Assembly (NCBI RefSeq): GCF_029478665.1
Contig: NZ_JARPQB010000042.1
Location: 1 to 46,678, forward strand
DNA from: Pseudomonas entomophila
GTDB lineage: Bacteria > Pseudomonadota > Gammaproteobacteria > Pseudomonadales > Pseudomonadaceae
DNA length: 46,678 nucleotides
Reading direction: 5' to 3'
This document shows, piece by piece, positions 28,600 to 36,629 of this stretch; position 1 is the first letter of the stretch, and the number at the start of each line of letters is the position of its first letter. The notes below the pieces were generated by a model that saw only the letters and a list, made by a program, of their open reading frames with translations, was not told where the DNA came from and made no database searches. The position numbers and the translations under genes are program-made.

Positions 28600-29930
28600 G
28601 CGGCATCCTCGCGGGCACCGAGCATCAATGCCTCGATGTCGGCGACGGTCTTGGGGACGCCTGAAGTGAGGATTTCACAACCTTGCCTGGTGACTACCAC
28701 GTCGTCCTCGATCCTTACGCCGATGCCGCGCCATTTCTTCGCGACGTTCTGGTTGTCGGCGGCAATGTAGATGCCGGGTTCGACGGTCAGCGCCATGCCC
28801 GGCTCGAGCACCCGCCACTGGCCGCCGACCTTGTATTCGCCCACGTCGTGCACGTCCATGCCCAGCCAGTGCCCGGCGCGGTGCATGTAGAAGGCGCGAT
28901 GGGCTTCGCTGTCGATCAGCGCCTGTACCTCGCCCTTGAGCAGGCCCAGCTCCACCAGGCCTTCGGTGATCACCCGCACGGTCGCCTCGTGGGCGTGGTT
29001 CCAGTGCTTGCCCGGGGCGATCACCGCGAACGCGGCTTCCTGGGCCTTGAGCACCAGCTCGTAGATGGCCTTCTGCTCCGGCGAGAAGCGCCCACTGACC
29101 GGGAAGGTGCGGGTGATGTCGCTGGCGTAGCAGTCAATCTCGCAACCGGCGTCGATCAGTACCAGGTCACCGTCCTTGAGCGGCGCATCGTTCTGCTGGT
29201 AATGCAGGATGCAGCTGTTGCGCCCGGCCGCGACGATCGAGCCGTACGCCGGCATCTTCGCCCCGCCCTTGCGGAATTCGTAGTCGAGCTCGGCTTCCAG
29301 GCTGTACTCGTGCAACCCCGCACGGCACGCCTGCATGGCGCGGACGTGGGCGCGGGCGGAGATTGCCGCGGCCTCGCGCATCACCTTCACTTCCGCCGCC
29401 GATTTATACAGGCGCATGTCGTGCAGCAGATGATCCAGGGCAACGAACTCGTTCGGCGGCTGGGCACCGAGGCGGGCCTTCGAACGGATCACGTTGATCC
29501 AGTCCATCAGCCGCCGGTCGAACTCGGCATTGCTGCCCATGGCGCTGTATACCCGCTCGCGGCCCTCGATCAGGCCGGGCAGGATTTCGTCGATATCGGT
29601 GATGGGGAAGGCGTCGTCGGCGCCGAAGTCGCGCATCGCGCCTTCCTGGCCGGCGCGCAGGCCATCCCATTGCTCGCGCTCAGGGTTGCGCTCACGGCAG
29701 AACAGCACGTATTCACCGTGCTCGCGGCCGGGGATCAGCGCGATCACCGCCTCGGGCTCGGGGAAGCCGCTGAGGTACTGGAAATCGCTGTCCTGGCGAT
29801 AGACGTGCTCGACGTCGCGGTTGCGGATGGCGACCGCGGCGGCCGGCAGGATGGCGATGCTGTTGGGGACCATCTGCGCCATCAGCGCCTTGCGCCGACG
29901 GGCGTACTCCGCCTTGGGTATGTGGCTCAT
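28596..29930 (-). CDS. pepP: Xaa-Pro aminopeptidase (PepP)
   Basis: Proline-specific M24B metallopeptidase, 444 aa, removing N-terminal residues before proline. The dinuclear metal ligands are readable in DAGCEIDCYASDITRTFP (two Asp), HRAGHWLGMDVHD (His), TVEPGIY (Glu) and GVRIEDDVVVT (Glu). The N-terminal creatinase-like domain occupies about residues 1-170. The start is ATG 29930 (MSHIPKAEY); a TTG two codons earlier is possible. It is 22 bases downstream of the ygfB-like gene and overlaps ubiH. Confidence 0.95.
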   Translation of the reverse strand: MSHIPKAEYARRRKALMAQMVPNSIAILPAAAVAIRNRDVEHVYRQDSDFQYLSGFPEPEAVIALIPGREHGEYVLFCRERNPEREQWDGLRAGQEGAMRDFGADDAFPITDIDEILPGLIEGRERVYSAMGSNAEFDRRLMDWINVIRSKARLGAQPPNEFVALDHLLHDMRLYKSAAEVKVMREAAAISARAHVRAMQACRAGLHEYSLEAELDYEFRKGGAKMPAYGSIVAAGRNSCILHYQQNDAPLKDGDLVLIDAGCEIDCYASDITRTFPVSGRFSPEQKAIYELVLKAQEAAFAVIAPGKHWNHAHEATVRVITEGLVELGLLKGEVQALIDSEAHRAFYMHRAGHWLGMDVHDVGEYKVGGQWRVLEPGMALTVEPGIYIAADNQNVAKKWRGIGVRIEDDVVVTRQGCEILTSGVPKTVADIEALMLGAREDAA

Positions 29931-29952
29931 GGGCAAACGACCCCGGTTCAGA

Positions 29953-30507
29953 TCAGTGCAGCGATGGCTTGGTGGCGGGCGCTTCCGGCTTCGCCAGCTC
30001 CGTGTAGAGCAGCAGCGGCGCTACACGCAGGTATTCCATGACTTCCATGTAGTCGTTTTCGCCGTCTTCGGACTCTTCCAGCGCTTCCTGGACCTGCGAG
30101 ATGGCCACCAGGTCCTGGAGCACTTCCTTCGCGTCGGTGGACAAGTCCTTGCCGCCGGCGTTCAAGCCGAAACCGGTAATGAAACCCTGGCACCACTGGC
30201 CCAGCGCGGCGGCGCGGTCGGCCAGCGCGGCATCGTCGGACGGCAGCAGCAGGACGATGGCGACGTCCTCGCCGGTCAGTTCGGCCTTGACCATCTCTTG
30301 CAGGCCGACCAGGGCGTTGCGAACGGTGTCGCCGGGCTCGGTTTCGAGCAACTGGGCCGCATCGGCCAGCCAGGCGTCGGCGTCAAAGCCGGCGCCGGCG
30401 CAGCTGCGGCCGATCAGCAGGCCATGCAGCTCGGCGGGAGTGACAGGGTGGCCATTGCTCGAGAGCAACATGGCGAAGGCAATGTAGGGCGATTGGGTAT
30501 TGGGCAT
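29953..30507 (-). CDS. YgfB/UPF0149-family protein
   Basis: A 184-aa acidic soluble protein of the UPF0149 (YecA/YgfB) family. The opening IAFAMLLSSNGHPVTPAELHGLLIGRSCAG and the later GQWCQGFITGFGL are family hallmarks; a long acidic helix follows (QVQEALEESEDGENDYMEVM). There is no YecA-type C-terminal zinc-binding motif. It leads the operon with pepP, ubiH and ubiI, as in E. coli. In P. aeruginosa a YgfB protein is reported to modulate ampDh3 and beta-lactam response; whether that applies here is inference. It is divergent from the TIGR02449-like gene across 137 bases that should hold both promoters. Confidence 0.9.
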   Translation of the reverse strand: MPNTQSPYIAFAMLLSSNGHPVTPAELHGLLIGRSCAGAGFDADAWLADAAQLLETEPGDTVRNALVGLQEMVKAELTGEDVAIVLLLPSDDAALADRAAALGQWCQGFITGFGLNAGGKDLSTDAKEVLQDLVAISQVQEALEESEDGENDYMEVMEYLRVAPLLLYTELAKPEAPATKPSLH

Positions 30508-30644
30508 GGGCAGCTAGGCGCCAGACGGCGCAATGACTAGAATGGAGACCTTGTATCCTAGCACCGGCAGGCGCGCCAAGACCATCGGCACTGGCCGTCT
30601 CGCCCCTGGGGCAGGCATGATCGCCAGGTGAGTCAAGGAATCGA

Positions 30645-30863
30645 GTGCAACCCATGCAAGAGAACGACCTGCAAGCGCTGATGAGCCGGTTCGAGCTGCT
30701 GATCGAGCGCGTCGAGCAACTAAAACGGCAAAATGCACTCCTACTAGCTCAGGAACGATCCTGGCGCGAGGAGCGCGCCCACCTCATCGAAAAGAACGAG
30801 ATCGCCAAACGCAAGATCGAGTCGATGATCTTGCGCCTCAAGGCCCTGGAGCAAGACTCATGA
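30645..30863 (+). CDS. Small coiled-coil protein (TIGR02449/ZapB-like)
   Basis: A 72-residue highly charged helix with heptad spacing (LMSRFELLIERVEQLKRQNA then LLLAQERSWREERAHLIEKN), predicted to be a continuous coiled coil like ZapB-type division proteins. It is directly upstream of zapA with a four-base ATGA overlap, which supports a role with ZapA at the division ring. The start is either GTG 30645, five bases after AAGGA, or ATG 30654, three codons later; the ribosome-site spacing favours GTG. Its family is known mainly by position next to zapA. Confidence 0.88.
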   Translation: MQPMQENDLQALMSRFELLIERVEQLKRQNALLLAQERSWREERAHLIEKNEIAKRKIESMILRLKALEQDS

Positions 30864-31177
30864 GTTCAAGCAATAGCGTCACCGTTCAGATCCTCGACAA
30901 GGAATACTCGATCATCTGCCCGCCCGAGGAGCGCAACAACCTGGTCGGTGCCGCGCGCTATCTGGACGGCAAGATGCGCGAGATCCGCAGCAGCGGCAAG
31001 GTGATCGGCGCCGACCGCATCGCCGTGATGGCCGCGCTGAACATCACCCACGAGCTGCTGCACCGCCAGGAACGCCCGGAAGTCGCCAGCGGCGGCACCA
31101 CCCGCGAGCAGGTGCGCGACCTGCTGGAACGGGTCGATCAGGCACTGGCCGACGATCCGGTTAGCAAAAACGATTGA
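30860..31177 (+). CDS. zapA: Cell division protein ZapA
   Basis: FtsZ-ring stabilising protein, 105 aa. The globular head reads VTVQILDKEYSIICPPEERN, followed by LVGAARYLDGKMREIRSSGK and the conserved ADRIAVMAALNITHELL. A short C-terminal helix for dimerisation ends the protein. It starts within the stop of the coiled-coil gene, indicating coupling. The 6S RNA promoter lies in its last codons. Confidence 0.94.
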   Translation: MSSSNSVTVQILDKEYSIICPPEERNNLVGAARYLDGKMREIRSSGKVIGADRIAVMAALNITHELLHRQERPEVASGGTTREQVRDLLERVDQALADDPVSKND

Positions 31178-31189
31178 GATTGGTATACT
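31161..31189 (+). promoter_or_regulatory. Sigma-70-type promoter of 6S RNA
   Basis: TTAGCA at 31161-31166 and TATACT at 31184-31189 are 17 bases apart. The -35 overlaps the last codons of zapA. Start of transcription is expected around 31196-31197, where 6S homology begins. Confidence 0.7.
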
Positions 31190-31195
31190 GGCGCC

Positions 31196-31374
31196 ACTCC
31201 CTGGGGGATGCGCCAGTCGGTTATGTCCCTGAGCCGATACGCACAACCACGGGGGTTGCACGCTGGGGCCGGTGTGCATGTCCGCCCGACGGAAAGCCTT
31301 AACGCCCCCTGCAATCTCCACCTTGAACTTTCGGGTTCAAGGGCTACACCGATAGCGGTCTTGTCGGGGAGCCT
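31196..31374 (+). ncRNA. ssrS: 6S RNA
   Basis: Small regulatory RNA that binds sigma-70 RNA polymerase in stationary phase. The sequence shows the 6S landmarks: complementary ends (5' CTCCC with 3' GGGGAG), the conserved GATGCGCCAGTCGGT then TGTCCCTGAGCCGATA, the internal ACGGAAAGCCTTAA and a perfect hairpin CCTTGAAC TTTCGG GTTCAAGG (31321-31342). It lies between zapA and fthC, the usual gammaproteobacterial position. The ends are approximate, set by the promoter and terminal pairing. Confidence 0.93.
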
Positions 31375-31384
31375 GAATTCTATT

Positions 31385-31403
31385 GCCCGCCTTCCTGGCG
31401 GGC
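31385..31403 (+). terminator. Terminator-like hairpin between 6S RNA and fthC
   Basis: A perfect 7-bp stem (GCCCGCC with GGCGGGC) with a 5-base loop is followed by a T-rich ATTTCGTTTTG. Partial read-through would supply the fthC message, as known for 6S-ygfA transcripts. Confidence 0.8.
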
Positions 31404-31445
31404 ATTTCGTTTTGGCCGCCAGCCTCATTGGGGACCGCCCGTGCC

Positions 31446-32054
31446 ATGACCGACATCGCGCCGCTCACCCGCCCCCAGCTGCGCCGCCTGCTGCGCAACG
31501 CCCGTCGTGCACTGACACCCGCCCAGCAACGCCAGGCTGCAATCGGCCTGTACCGCCAGTTGGCGCAGGACCCATTGTTCCGCCGCGCCCGGCATATCGC
31601 CCTGTACCTGCCCAACGACGGCGAAATCGACCCACGCCTGCTGCTGCGCGAAGCCCATAAGCGCGGTAAACAGGTGTACCTGCCCGTACTGCACGCCTGG
31701 CCTCGCACACGCATGGTGTTCCAGCGCTTCGAGCCGGGCGAGAAACTGCGCCCCAACCGCTTCCGCATCGCGGAGCCGGTGATCGAACGCAAGCGTCAAC
31801 GACCGGTCTGGGCGCTGGATCTTGTCCTGCTGCCGCTGGTCGGGTTCGATGAAGTGGGCGGTCGCCTGGGCATGGGGGGCGGTTTCTACGACCGCAGCCT
31901 GGCCTATCAGGCACGCCGCAAGGCCTGGAAGAAACCACTGCTGCTGGGGCTGGCGCACGAATGCCAGAAGGTGGAGCGGCTGGCCCAGGCGAGCTGGGAT
32001 GTACCCTTGCGCGGAACGGTCTCGGACCGTGGCAGGTACCTGGCGCCGAAATGA
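31446..32054 (+). CDS. fthC: 5-formyltetrahydrofolate cyclo-ligase
   Basis: Converts 5-formyl-THF to 5,10-methenyl-THF using ATP (also called fau/ygfA), 202 aa. It opens with the basic RRLLRNARRALTPAQQRQAA and has HIALYLPNDGEIDP, LDLVLLPLVGFDEVGGRLGM and GGGFYDRSLA, the substrate-phosphate loop. The start is ATG 31446; the longer frame would run back through the terminator. It is immediately downstream of 6S RNA. It balances folate pools that GcvT and serine metabolism disturb. Confidence 0.93.
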   Translation: MTDIAPLTRPQLRRLLRNARRALTPAQQRQAAIGLYRQLAQDPLFRRARHIALYLPNDGEIDPRLLLREAHKRGKQVYLPVLHAWPRTRMVFQRFEPGEKLRPNRFRIAEPVIERKRQRPVWALDLVLLPLVGFDEVGGRLGMGGGFYDRSLAYQARRKAWKKPLLLGLAHECQKVERLAQASWDVPLRGTVSDRGRYLAPK

Positions 32055-32073
32055 ACGGGCGCGAAAAGGGGGA

Positions 32074-32229
32074 TCAGCGGTGCTGCTGTTGCGCGGGATC
32101 GACCGGGGCCTGTTGATAGGCGGCGTCCAGCTTGCGCTCCCACAACCCCTGGGCGTAACCGGTGGTGACCACACCCAGACCGAAGATGAAGGCCAGGATC
32201 CAGAGCAGGTCCGGTTTACGTTGTTTCAT
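32074..32229 (-). CDS. Small single-pass membrane protein
   Basis: A 51-aa protein with a basic start (MKQRKPD), one hydrophobic segment (LLWILAFIFGLGVVTTGYA, residues 8-26) and a polar glutamine-rich tail. The start ATG 32229 has GGGGG six bases upstream. It is convergent with fthC and divergent from the EVE gene. I do not recognise a family. The segment could be an uncleaved anchor or a signal sequence. Confidence 0.65.
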   Translation of the reverse strand: MKQRKPDLLWILAFIFGLGVVTTGYAQGLWERKLDAAYQQAPVDPAQQQHR

Positions 32230-32404
32230 CGATTGCCCCCAAGAAGATGGTCCATGCTCGGCGGCTTTCTTGATGGCTGCCGGAGCGTCTAGCTTTAAAA
32301 TCGGCGCATTTTCCGACAACGTGAGTCGACACGCAAACGTTGACGCCAACCGACTGTCGGTTTCATGCAACGATTTATTTCAAACCCTTTCAGGAGCTGC
32401 ATCC

Positions 32405-32854
32405 ATGGCCTATTGGCTGATGAAATCCGAGCCCGACGAGCTGTCGATCGAGGCATTGGCACGCCTGGGCGAGGCCCGCTGGGACGGCGTGCGCAACTAC
32501 CAGGCACGCAATTTCCTGCGGGCCATGAGCGTAGGCGACGAGTTCCTGTTCTACCACTCCAGCTGCCCGCAACCGGGCGTCGCCGGTATCGCCCGGATCA
32601 CCGCCGCCGCTTATCCGGACCCCACGGCGCTGGACCCTGAAAGCCACTACTTCGACACAAAGGCCAGCACCGAGAAAAACCCGTGGAGCGCGGTGGACGT
32701 GGCCCATGTGCAGACGTTCCGCCGGGTGCTCGGCCTGGGCCTGCTCAAGCAGCAGGTGGCCCTGGGGGCACTGCCTCTGGTGCAGAAAGGCACCCGCCTG
32801 TCAGTGATGCCAGTGACTCCGGAGCAGTGGGCGGCGATTCTCGCGCTGAGCTGA
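32405..32854 (+). CDS. EVE-domain protein
   Basis: A 149-aa PUA-like EVE domain protein. The diagnostic opening is MAYWLMKSEPDELSIEAL, then RWDGVRNYQARNFLRAM, GDEFLFYHSS and GVAGIARITAAAYPDPT. EVE domains bind modified bases in nucleic acids, so an RNA- or DNA-modification reader is likely, though the ligand is unknown. The start ATG 32405 has CAGGAG eight bases upstream. It is a single-domain form with no nuclease or other fused domain, so a defence role is not indicated by its surroundings. Confidence 0.93.
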   Translation: MAYWLMKSEPDELSIEALARLGEARWDGVRNYQARNFLRAMSVGDEFLFYHSSCPQPGVAGIARITAAAYPDPTALDPESHYFDTKASTEKNPWSAVDVAHVQTFRRVLGLGLLKQQVALGALPLVQKGTRLSVMPVTPEQWAAILALS

Positions 32855-32948
32855 ATACCCGTCTATCGTCAGGGGTTTGACCAATATCAACGCACCAGGA
32901 AGTGCGTCGCGCCAGGATTGAGGCGTGCAAGCCGCAGGATGCAGACCG

Positions 32949-33908
32949 ATGAACCGAATCGCCCCCAGAATCTTCGCTGGCGCCCTGATCGCCCTGCTGC
33001 TGGCGGCGGGTGGGCTGGGTTACTGGAAATCCCTCCACGACCGCCTGCCCGAAGGCTTGAGCATGGGCAATGGCCGCCTCGAGTCCACCGAAGTACAGAT
33101 CGCCAGCAAGGTTCCCGGCCGCCTGGCCGAGGTACTGGTCGATGAAGGCGACAAGGTCAGCCGTGGCCAACTGCTGGCGCGCATCGACACCCGCACGATG
33201 GAAGCCCAACGCGCCCAGGCCGAGGCCGAAGTGCTGCGCGCCAACGAAAACTACGCCGCCGCCCAGGCCAGCGTGCAATTGCGTCAAAGCGAGTTGCTAT
33301 TGGCCAGCCAGGAGCTCAAGCGGGTGCGCGAGATCTACCAGCGCAAATTCGCCAGCCAGCAATTGCTCGACCAGCAGCAAGCCCGCTACGACACCGCCAA
33401 CGCCGCCGTGGTCGCCGCCCGGGCGCAACTGGCGGCAATCAAGGCCGCCATCGGCGCCGCCGAGGCCCAGGTCGCCCAGCTCACCAGCGAGATCGACGAC
33501 AGCAGCCTGCGCGCGCCCATCGACGGCATCATCCAGCTGCGCCTGGCCGAGCCCGGCGAAGTGCTCGGCGCCGGCGGCCGGGTATTGATGCTGATCGACC
33601 CCAGCGACCAGTACATGAACCTCTACCTGCCTGCCGCCACCACCGGGCGGCTGACAGTCGGCGACCAGGCGCGGATCGTCCTCGACGCCCTGCCGGAGAA
33701 GGCCTTGCCGGCCAAAGTGGCGTTCGTCGCGGCGAAGGCGCAGTTCACCCCGAAACAGGTGGAGACCCGTGACGAGCGGCAGAAACTGGTGTTCCGGGTG
33801 AAGCTGCGCCTGAGTGAACCCAGCGCCGTGCCCCAGGCCAAGCCCGGCATGCCCGGCGCCGGCTACGTGCGCACCGCCGACGTGGGCTGGCCGGCCAACC
33901 TGCAATGA
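32949..33908 (+). CDS. HlyD-family periplasmic adaptor (YhiI-like)
   Basis: Membrane-fusion protein of an export system, 319 aa. One N-terminal anchor (residues 8-28, FAGALIALLLAAGGLGYW) is followed by the half-lipoyl motif VPGRLAEVLVDEGDKVSRGQ and a long helical hairpin (about 80-170, rich in Ala, Gln, Glu and Arg), then the second lipoyl half DSSLRAPIDGIIQLRLAEPG and beta-barrel. The start ATG 32949 has AGGA nine bases upstream. Its stop overlaps the next gene by four bases. The set HlyD, double ATPase and permease resembles E. coli yhiI-rbbA-yhhJ. The substrate is unknown, and no outer-membrane channel gene is adjacent. Confidence 0.93.
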   Translation: MNRIAPRIFAGALIALLLAAGGLGYWKSLHDRLPEGLSMGNGRLESTEVQIASKVPGRLAEVLVDEGDKVSRGQLLARIDTRTMEAQRAQAEAEVLRANENYAAAQASVQLRQSELLLASQELKRVREIYQRKFASQQLLDQQQARYDTANAAVVAARAQLAAIKAAIGAAEAQVAQLTSEIDDSSLRAPIDGIIQLRLAEPGEVLGAGGRVLMLIDPSDQYMNLYLPAATTGRLTVGDQARIVLDALPEKALPAKVAFVAAKAQFTPKQVETRDERQKLVFRVKLRLSEPSAVPQAKPGMPGAGYVRTADVGWPANLQ

Positions 33909-36628
33909 GCGCCGCCCCAGCGCTGCTGGCTGAGCGCATCAGCCACCGCTACGGTGAACTCCAGGCCTTACGGGACGTGGCCTTCAGCCTGCCGGCCGGC
34001 ACCCGCTGCGGCCTGATCGGCCCGGATGGCGCAGGCAAGTCGACACTGCTCGGGCTGATCGCCGGGGTCAAGCGCCTGCAACAGGGTGAGCTGCAGGTGC
34101 TTGGCGGCCCGATTCGCCAGCGCCGCCACCGCACCGCGCTGTACCCCAGGGTCGCGTTCATGCCCCAGGGCCTGGGTAACAACCTGTACCCGGAGCTGTC
34201 GATCCGCGAGAACATCCAGTTCTTCGCCACCCTGTTCGGCCTGGGCCGCGCCGAATGCCGCCTGCGCATGGCCAGCCTGCTGCGCGCCACCGACCTGGAA
34301 CGCTTTGCCGAACGCCCGGCGGGCAAGCTGTCCGGTGGCATGAAGCAGAAGCTCGGTTTGTGTTGCGCGTTGATCCACGAACCGGACCTGCTGATCCTCG
34401 ATGAGCCGACCACCGGCGTCGACCCGCTGTCGCGGCGGCGCTTCTGGGAGCTGGTGGAGCAGGTCCGCGCCCAGCGTCCACAATTGACCCTGCTGGTGGC
34501 CACCGCTTACATGGAAGAGGCCGAGCAGTTCGAGCACTGCCTGATGCTCGACGGCGGGCGCCTGCTGGCAGCCGGAACCAGCCAGGAGCTGGCCGCCGTA
34601 ACCGCGAGTGGCAAGCTGGATGACGCCTTCACCCACTTCCAGGGTGCCGGCCGTGAACAGCCCACTCCCCTGCACATTCCGCCCCGCAAGGCCGAGGACA
34701 GCCCGACCGCCATCGAAGCCCACGACCTGACCCTGCGCTTCGGCGACTTCACCGCCGTGAACAAGGTCAGCTTCGCCATCGGCCGTGGCGAGATCTTCGG
34801 CTTCCTCGGCTCCAACGGCTGCGGCAAGACCACCACCATGAAAGTGCTCACCGGCCTGATGCCGGCCACCGAGGGCCGCGCCAGCCTGCTCGGGCGCCCG
34901 GTGGACGCCGGCGACCTGGCCACGCGCAAACGGGTGGGGTTCATGTCCCAGAGCTTTTCCCTGTATGGCGAGCTGAGTACCCGACAGAACCTCGAGCTGC
35001 ACGCACGCCTGTTCGACCTGGCCAAGGCCGACAGCGCCCCGCGCATCGCCGAGTTGATCGAACGTTTCGACCTCGGCGCGATTGCCGACCAACCGTCCGG
35101 CGCCCTGCCCCTGGGCTTGCGCCAGCGCCTGTCGCTGGCCGTGGCGGTGCTGCACCGCCCGGAAGTGCTGATCCTCGATGAACCAACTTCCGGCGTCGAC
35201 CCGGCCGCCCGCGACGGCTTCTGGCGCTTGCTGGTGGAGCTGTCCCGCGAGCAGGGCGTGACCATCTTCCTCTCCACCCACTTCATGAACGAAGCCCTGC
35301 GTTGCGACCGCATCTCGCTGATGCACGCCGGCCGGGTGCTGGCCTGCGACACCCCGCAGGCGCTGCAGCGGCAGTTCGGCGGCGACACCCTGGAAGACGC
35401 CTTCGTGCGCTGCCTCGAACAGGCCCAGGACACGCCAACCCAGGCCCAGGCCGACACAGGGCTGGAACAGGCCGGCACGCCTCCACCCCCCCTGCGCCAG
35501 GCCTTCAGCCTGCGCCGCCTGCTGGCGGTGGCCAGCCGCGAGGGCAAGGAGCTGCTGCGCGACAAGGTGCGCCTGGCCTTTGCCCTGCTCGGGGCGCTGT
35601 TCATGATGGTGATCTTCGGCTACGGCATTTCGCTGGACGTGGAGAACCTGGCCTTCGCCGTCTACGACCAGGACCAGAGCCCGCAAAGCCGCGCCTACCT
35701 CGAAGCCTTCCGCGGCTCACGCTACTTCGCCGAACAAGCGCCCATACGCGATGCCCGCCAGCTGCACCAGCGCCTGCAACGCTCGGAGATCAAGCTGGCC
35801 CTGGAGATCCCACCAGGCTTCGGCCGCGACCTGCACGCCGGCCGCCAGCCAGTGGTGGCGGCCTGGCTCGACGGCGGCATGCCGTTCCGCGCCGAGACCA
35901 GCCGCAACTATGTCGAGGCCGTGCACCAGGCCAACCTCGAACAGCTCGCCGCCCTCAGCCCGCACCCGGTGTCGCGCCAACAGCCCGTGCGCCTGGAGAC
36001 GCGCTTTCGCTACAACCAGGACGTGGTCAGCGTCAACGCCATCGGCCCCGGGGTGATGGCGCTGATCCTGGCGTTCATCCCGGCCATGCTCACCGCGCTG
36101 GGGATCGTGCGGGAAAAGGAATTGGGCTCGATCACCAACTTCTATGCCACCCCGCTCACCCGCCTGGAGTTCCTGCTCGGCAAGCAGGCGCCCTACCTGG
36201 CGGTGAGCCTGGTCAACCTCGCGCTGCTGGTGGCGATGAACCGCTGGCTGTTCGGCGTGCCGCTCAAGGGCAGCCCGCTGGCCCTGGCCTGCGGTGGCCT
36301 GGCCTACCTGCTGGCGACCACCAGCCTGGGGTTGTTGATCTCGGCCTTCACCCGCACGCAGATCGCGGCGATCCTCGGCACCATGATCATCACCAGCCTG
36401 CCGACCATCCAGTTCTCCGGGCTGATCGTGCCGCGTTCATCGCTGGACGGTTCGGCGGCGCTCATGGGCCAGCTGTTCCCGGCCGGGTACTTCCTCGACA
36501 TTGCCGTCGGCACCTTCACCAAGGCCCTGGGCCTGCGCGAGCTGTGGCCACAGTGCCTGATCCTGCTGGGCTTCTTTGCTGCCTTCACCGGCCTGAGCCT
36601 GGCCATGCTGAAGAAGCAGGAGGCCTGA
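33905..36628 (+). CDS. Double-ATPase ABC exporter with fused permease (RbbA/YhiH type)
   Basis: A 907-aa protein with two nucleotide-binding domains followed by an ABC-2 permease. NBD1 has Walker A GPDGAGKST (39-47), signature LSGGM (142-146) and Walker B LLILDEP (162-168), but alanine replaces the switch histidine (ATAYMEEAE). NBD2 has Walker A GSNGCGKTT (302-310), a degenerate signature LPLGL (401-405), Walker B VLILDEP (421-427) and an intact histidine (STHFMNEA, 459). The permease starts near residue 540 with TM segments at about 557-577 and from 710 to the end. The layout matches E. coli RbbA, a ribosome-associated ATPase, but an export role with its neighbours is more direct. Confidence 0.92.
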   Translation: MSAAPALLAERISHRYGELQALRDVAFSLPAGTRCGLIGPDGAGKSTLLGLIAGVKRLQQGELQVLGGPIRQRRHRTALYPRVAFMPQGLGNNLYPELSIRENIQFFATLFGLGRAECRLRMASLLRATDLERFAERPAGKLSGGMKQKLGLCCALIHEPDLLILDEPTTGVDPLSRRRFWELVEQVRAQRPQLTLLVATAYMEEAEQFEHCLMLDGGRLLAAGTSQELAAVTASGKLDDAFTHFQGAGREQPTPLHIPPRKAEDSPTAIEAHDLTLRFGDFTAVNKVSFAIGRGEIFGFLGSNGCGKTTTMKVLTGLMPATEGRASLLGRPVDAGDLATRKRVGFMSQSFSLYGELSTRQNLELHARLFDLAKADSAPRIAELIERFDLGAIADQPSGALPLGLRQRLSLAVAVLHRPEVLILDEPTSGVDPAARDGFWRLLVELSREQGVTIFLSTHFMNEALRCDRISLMHAGRVLACDTPQALQRQFGGDTLEDAFVRCLEQAQDTPTQAQADTGLEQAGTPPPPLRQAFSLRRLLAVASREGKELLRDKVRLAFALLGALFMMVIFGYGISLDVENLAFAVYDQDQSPQSRAYLEAFRGSRYFAEQAPIRDARQLHQRLQRSEIKLALEIPPGFGRDLHAGRQPVVAAWLDGGMPFRAETSRNYVEAVHQANLEQLAALSPHPVSRQQPVRLETRFRYNQDVVSVNAIGPGVMALILAFIPAMLTALGIVREKELGSITNFYATPLTRLEFLLGKQAPYLAVSLVNLALLVAMNRWLFGVPLKGSPLALACGGLAYLLATTSLGLLISAFTRTQIAAILGTMIITSLPTIQFSGLIVPRSSLDGSAALMGQLFPAGYFLDIAVGTFTKALGLRELWPQCLILLGFFAAFTGLSLAMLKKQEA

Positions 36629-36629
36629 G

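Noticed and set aside
32405..32854. EVE protein as part of a defence island
   Set aside because: It is a single-domain EVE protein among housekeeping genes, with no nuclease, McrB-like ATPase or mobile element nearby.
33968..35686. 572-codon open frame opposite the double ATPase gene
   Set aside because: Shadow of a gene with two complete ATPase domains; no coherent domain or ribosome site.
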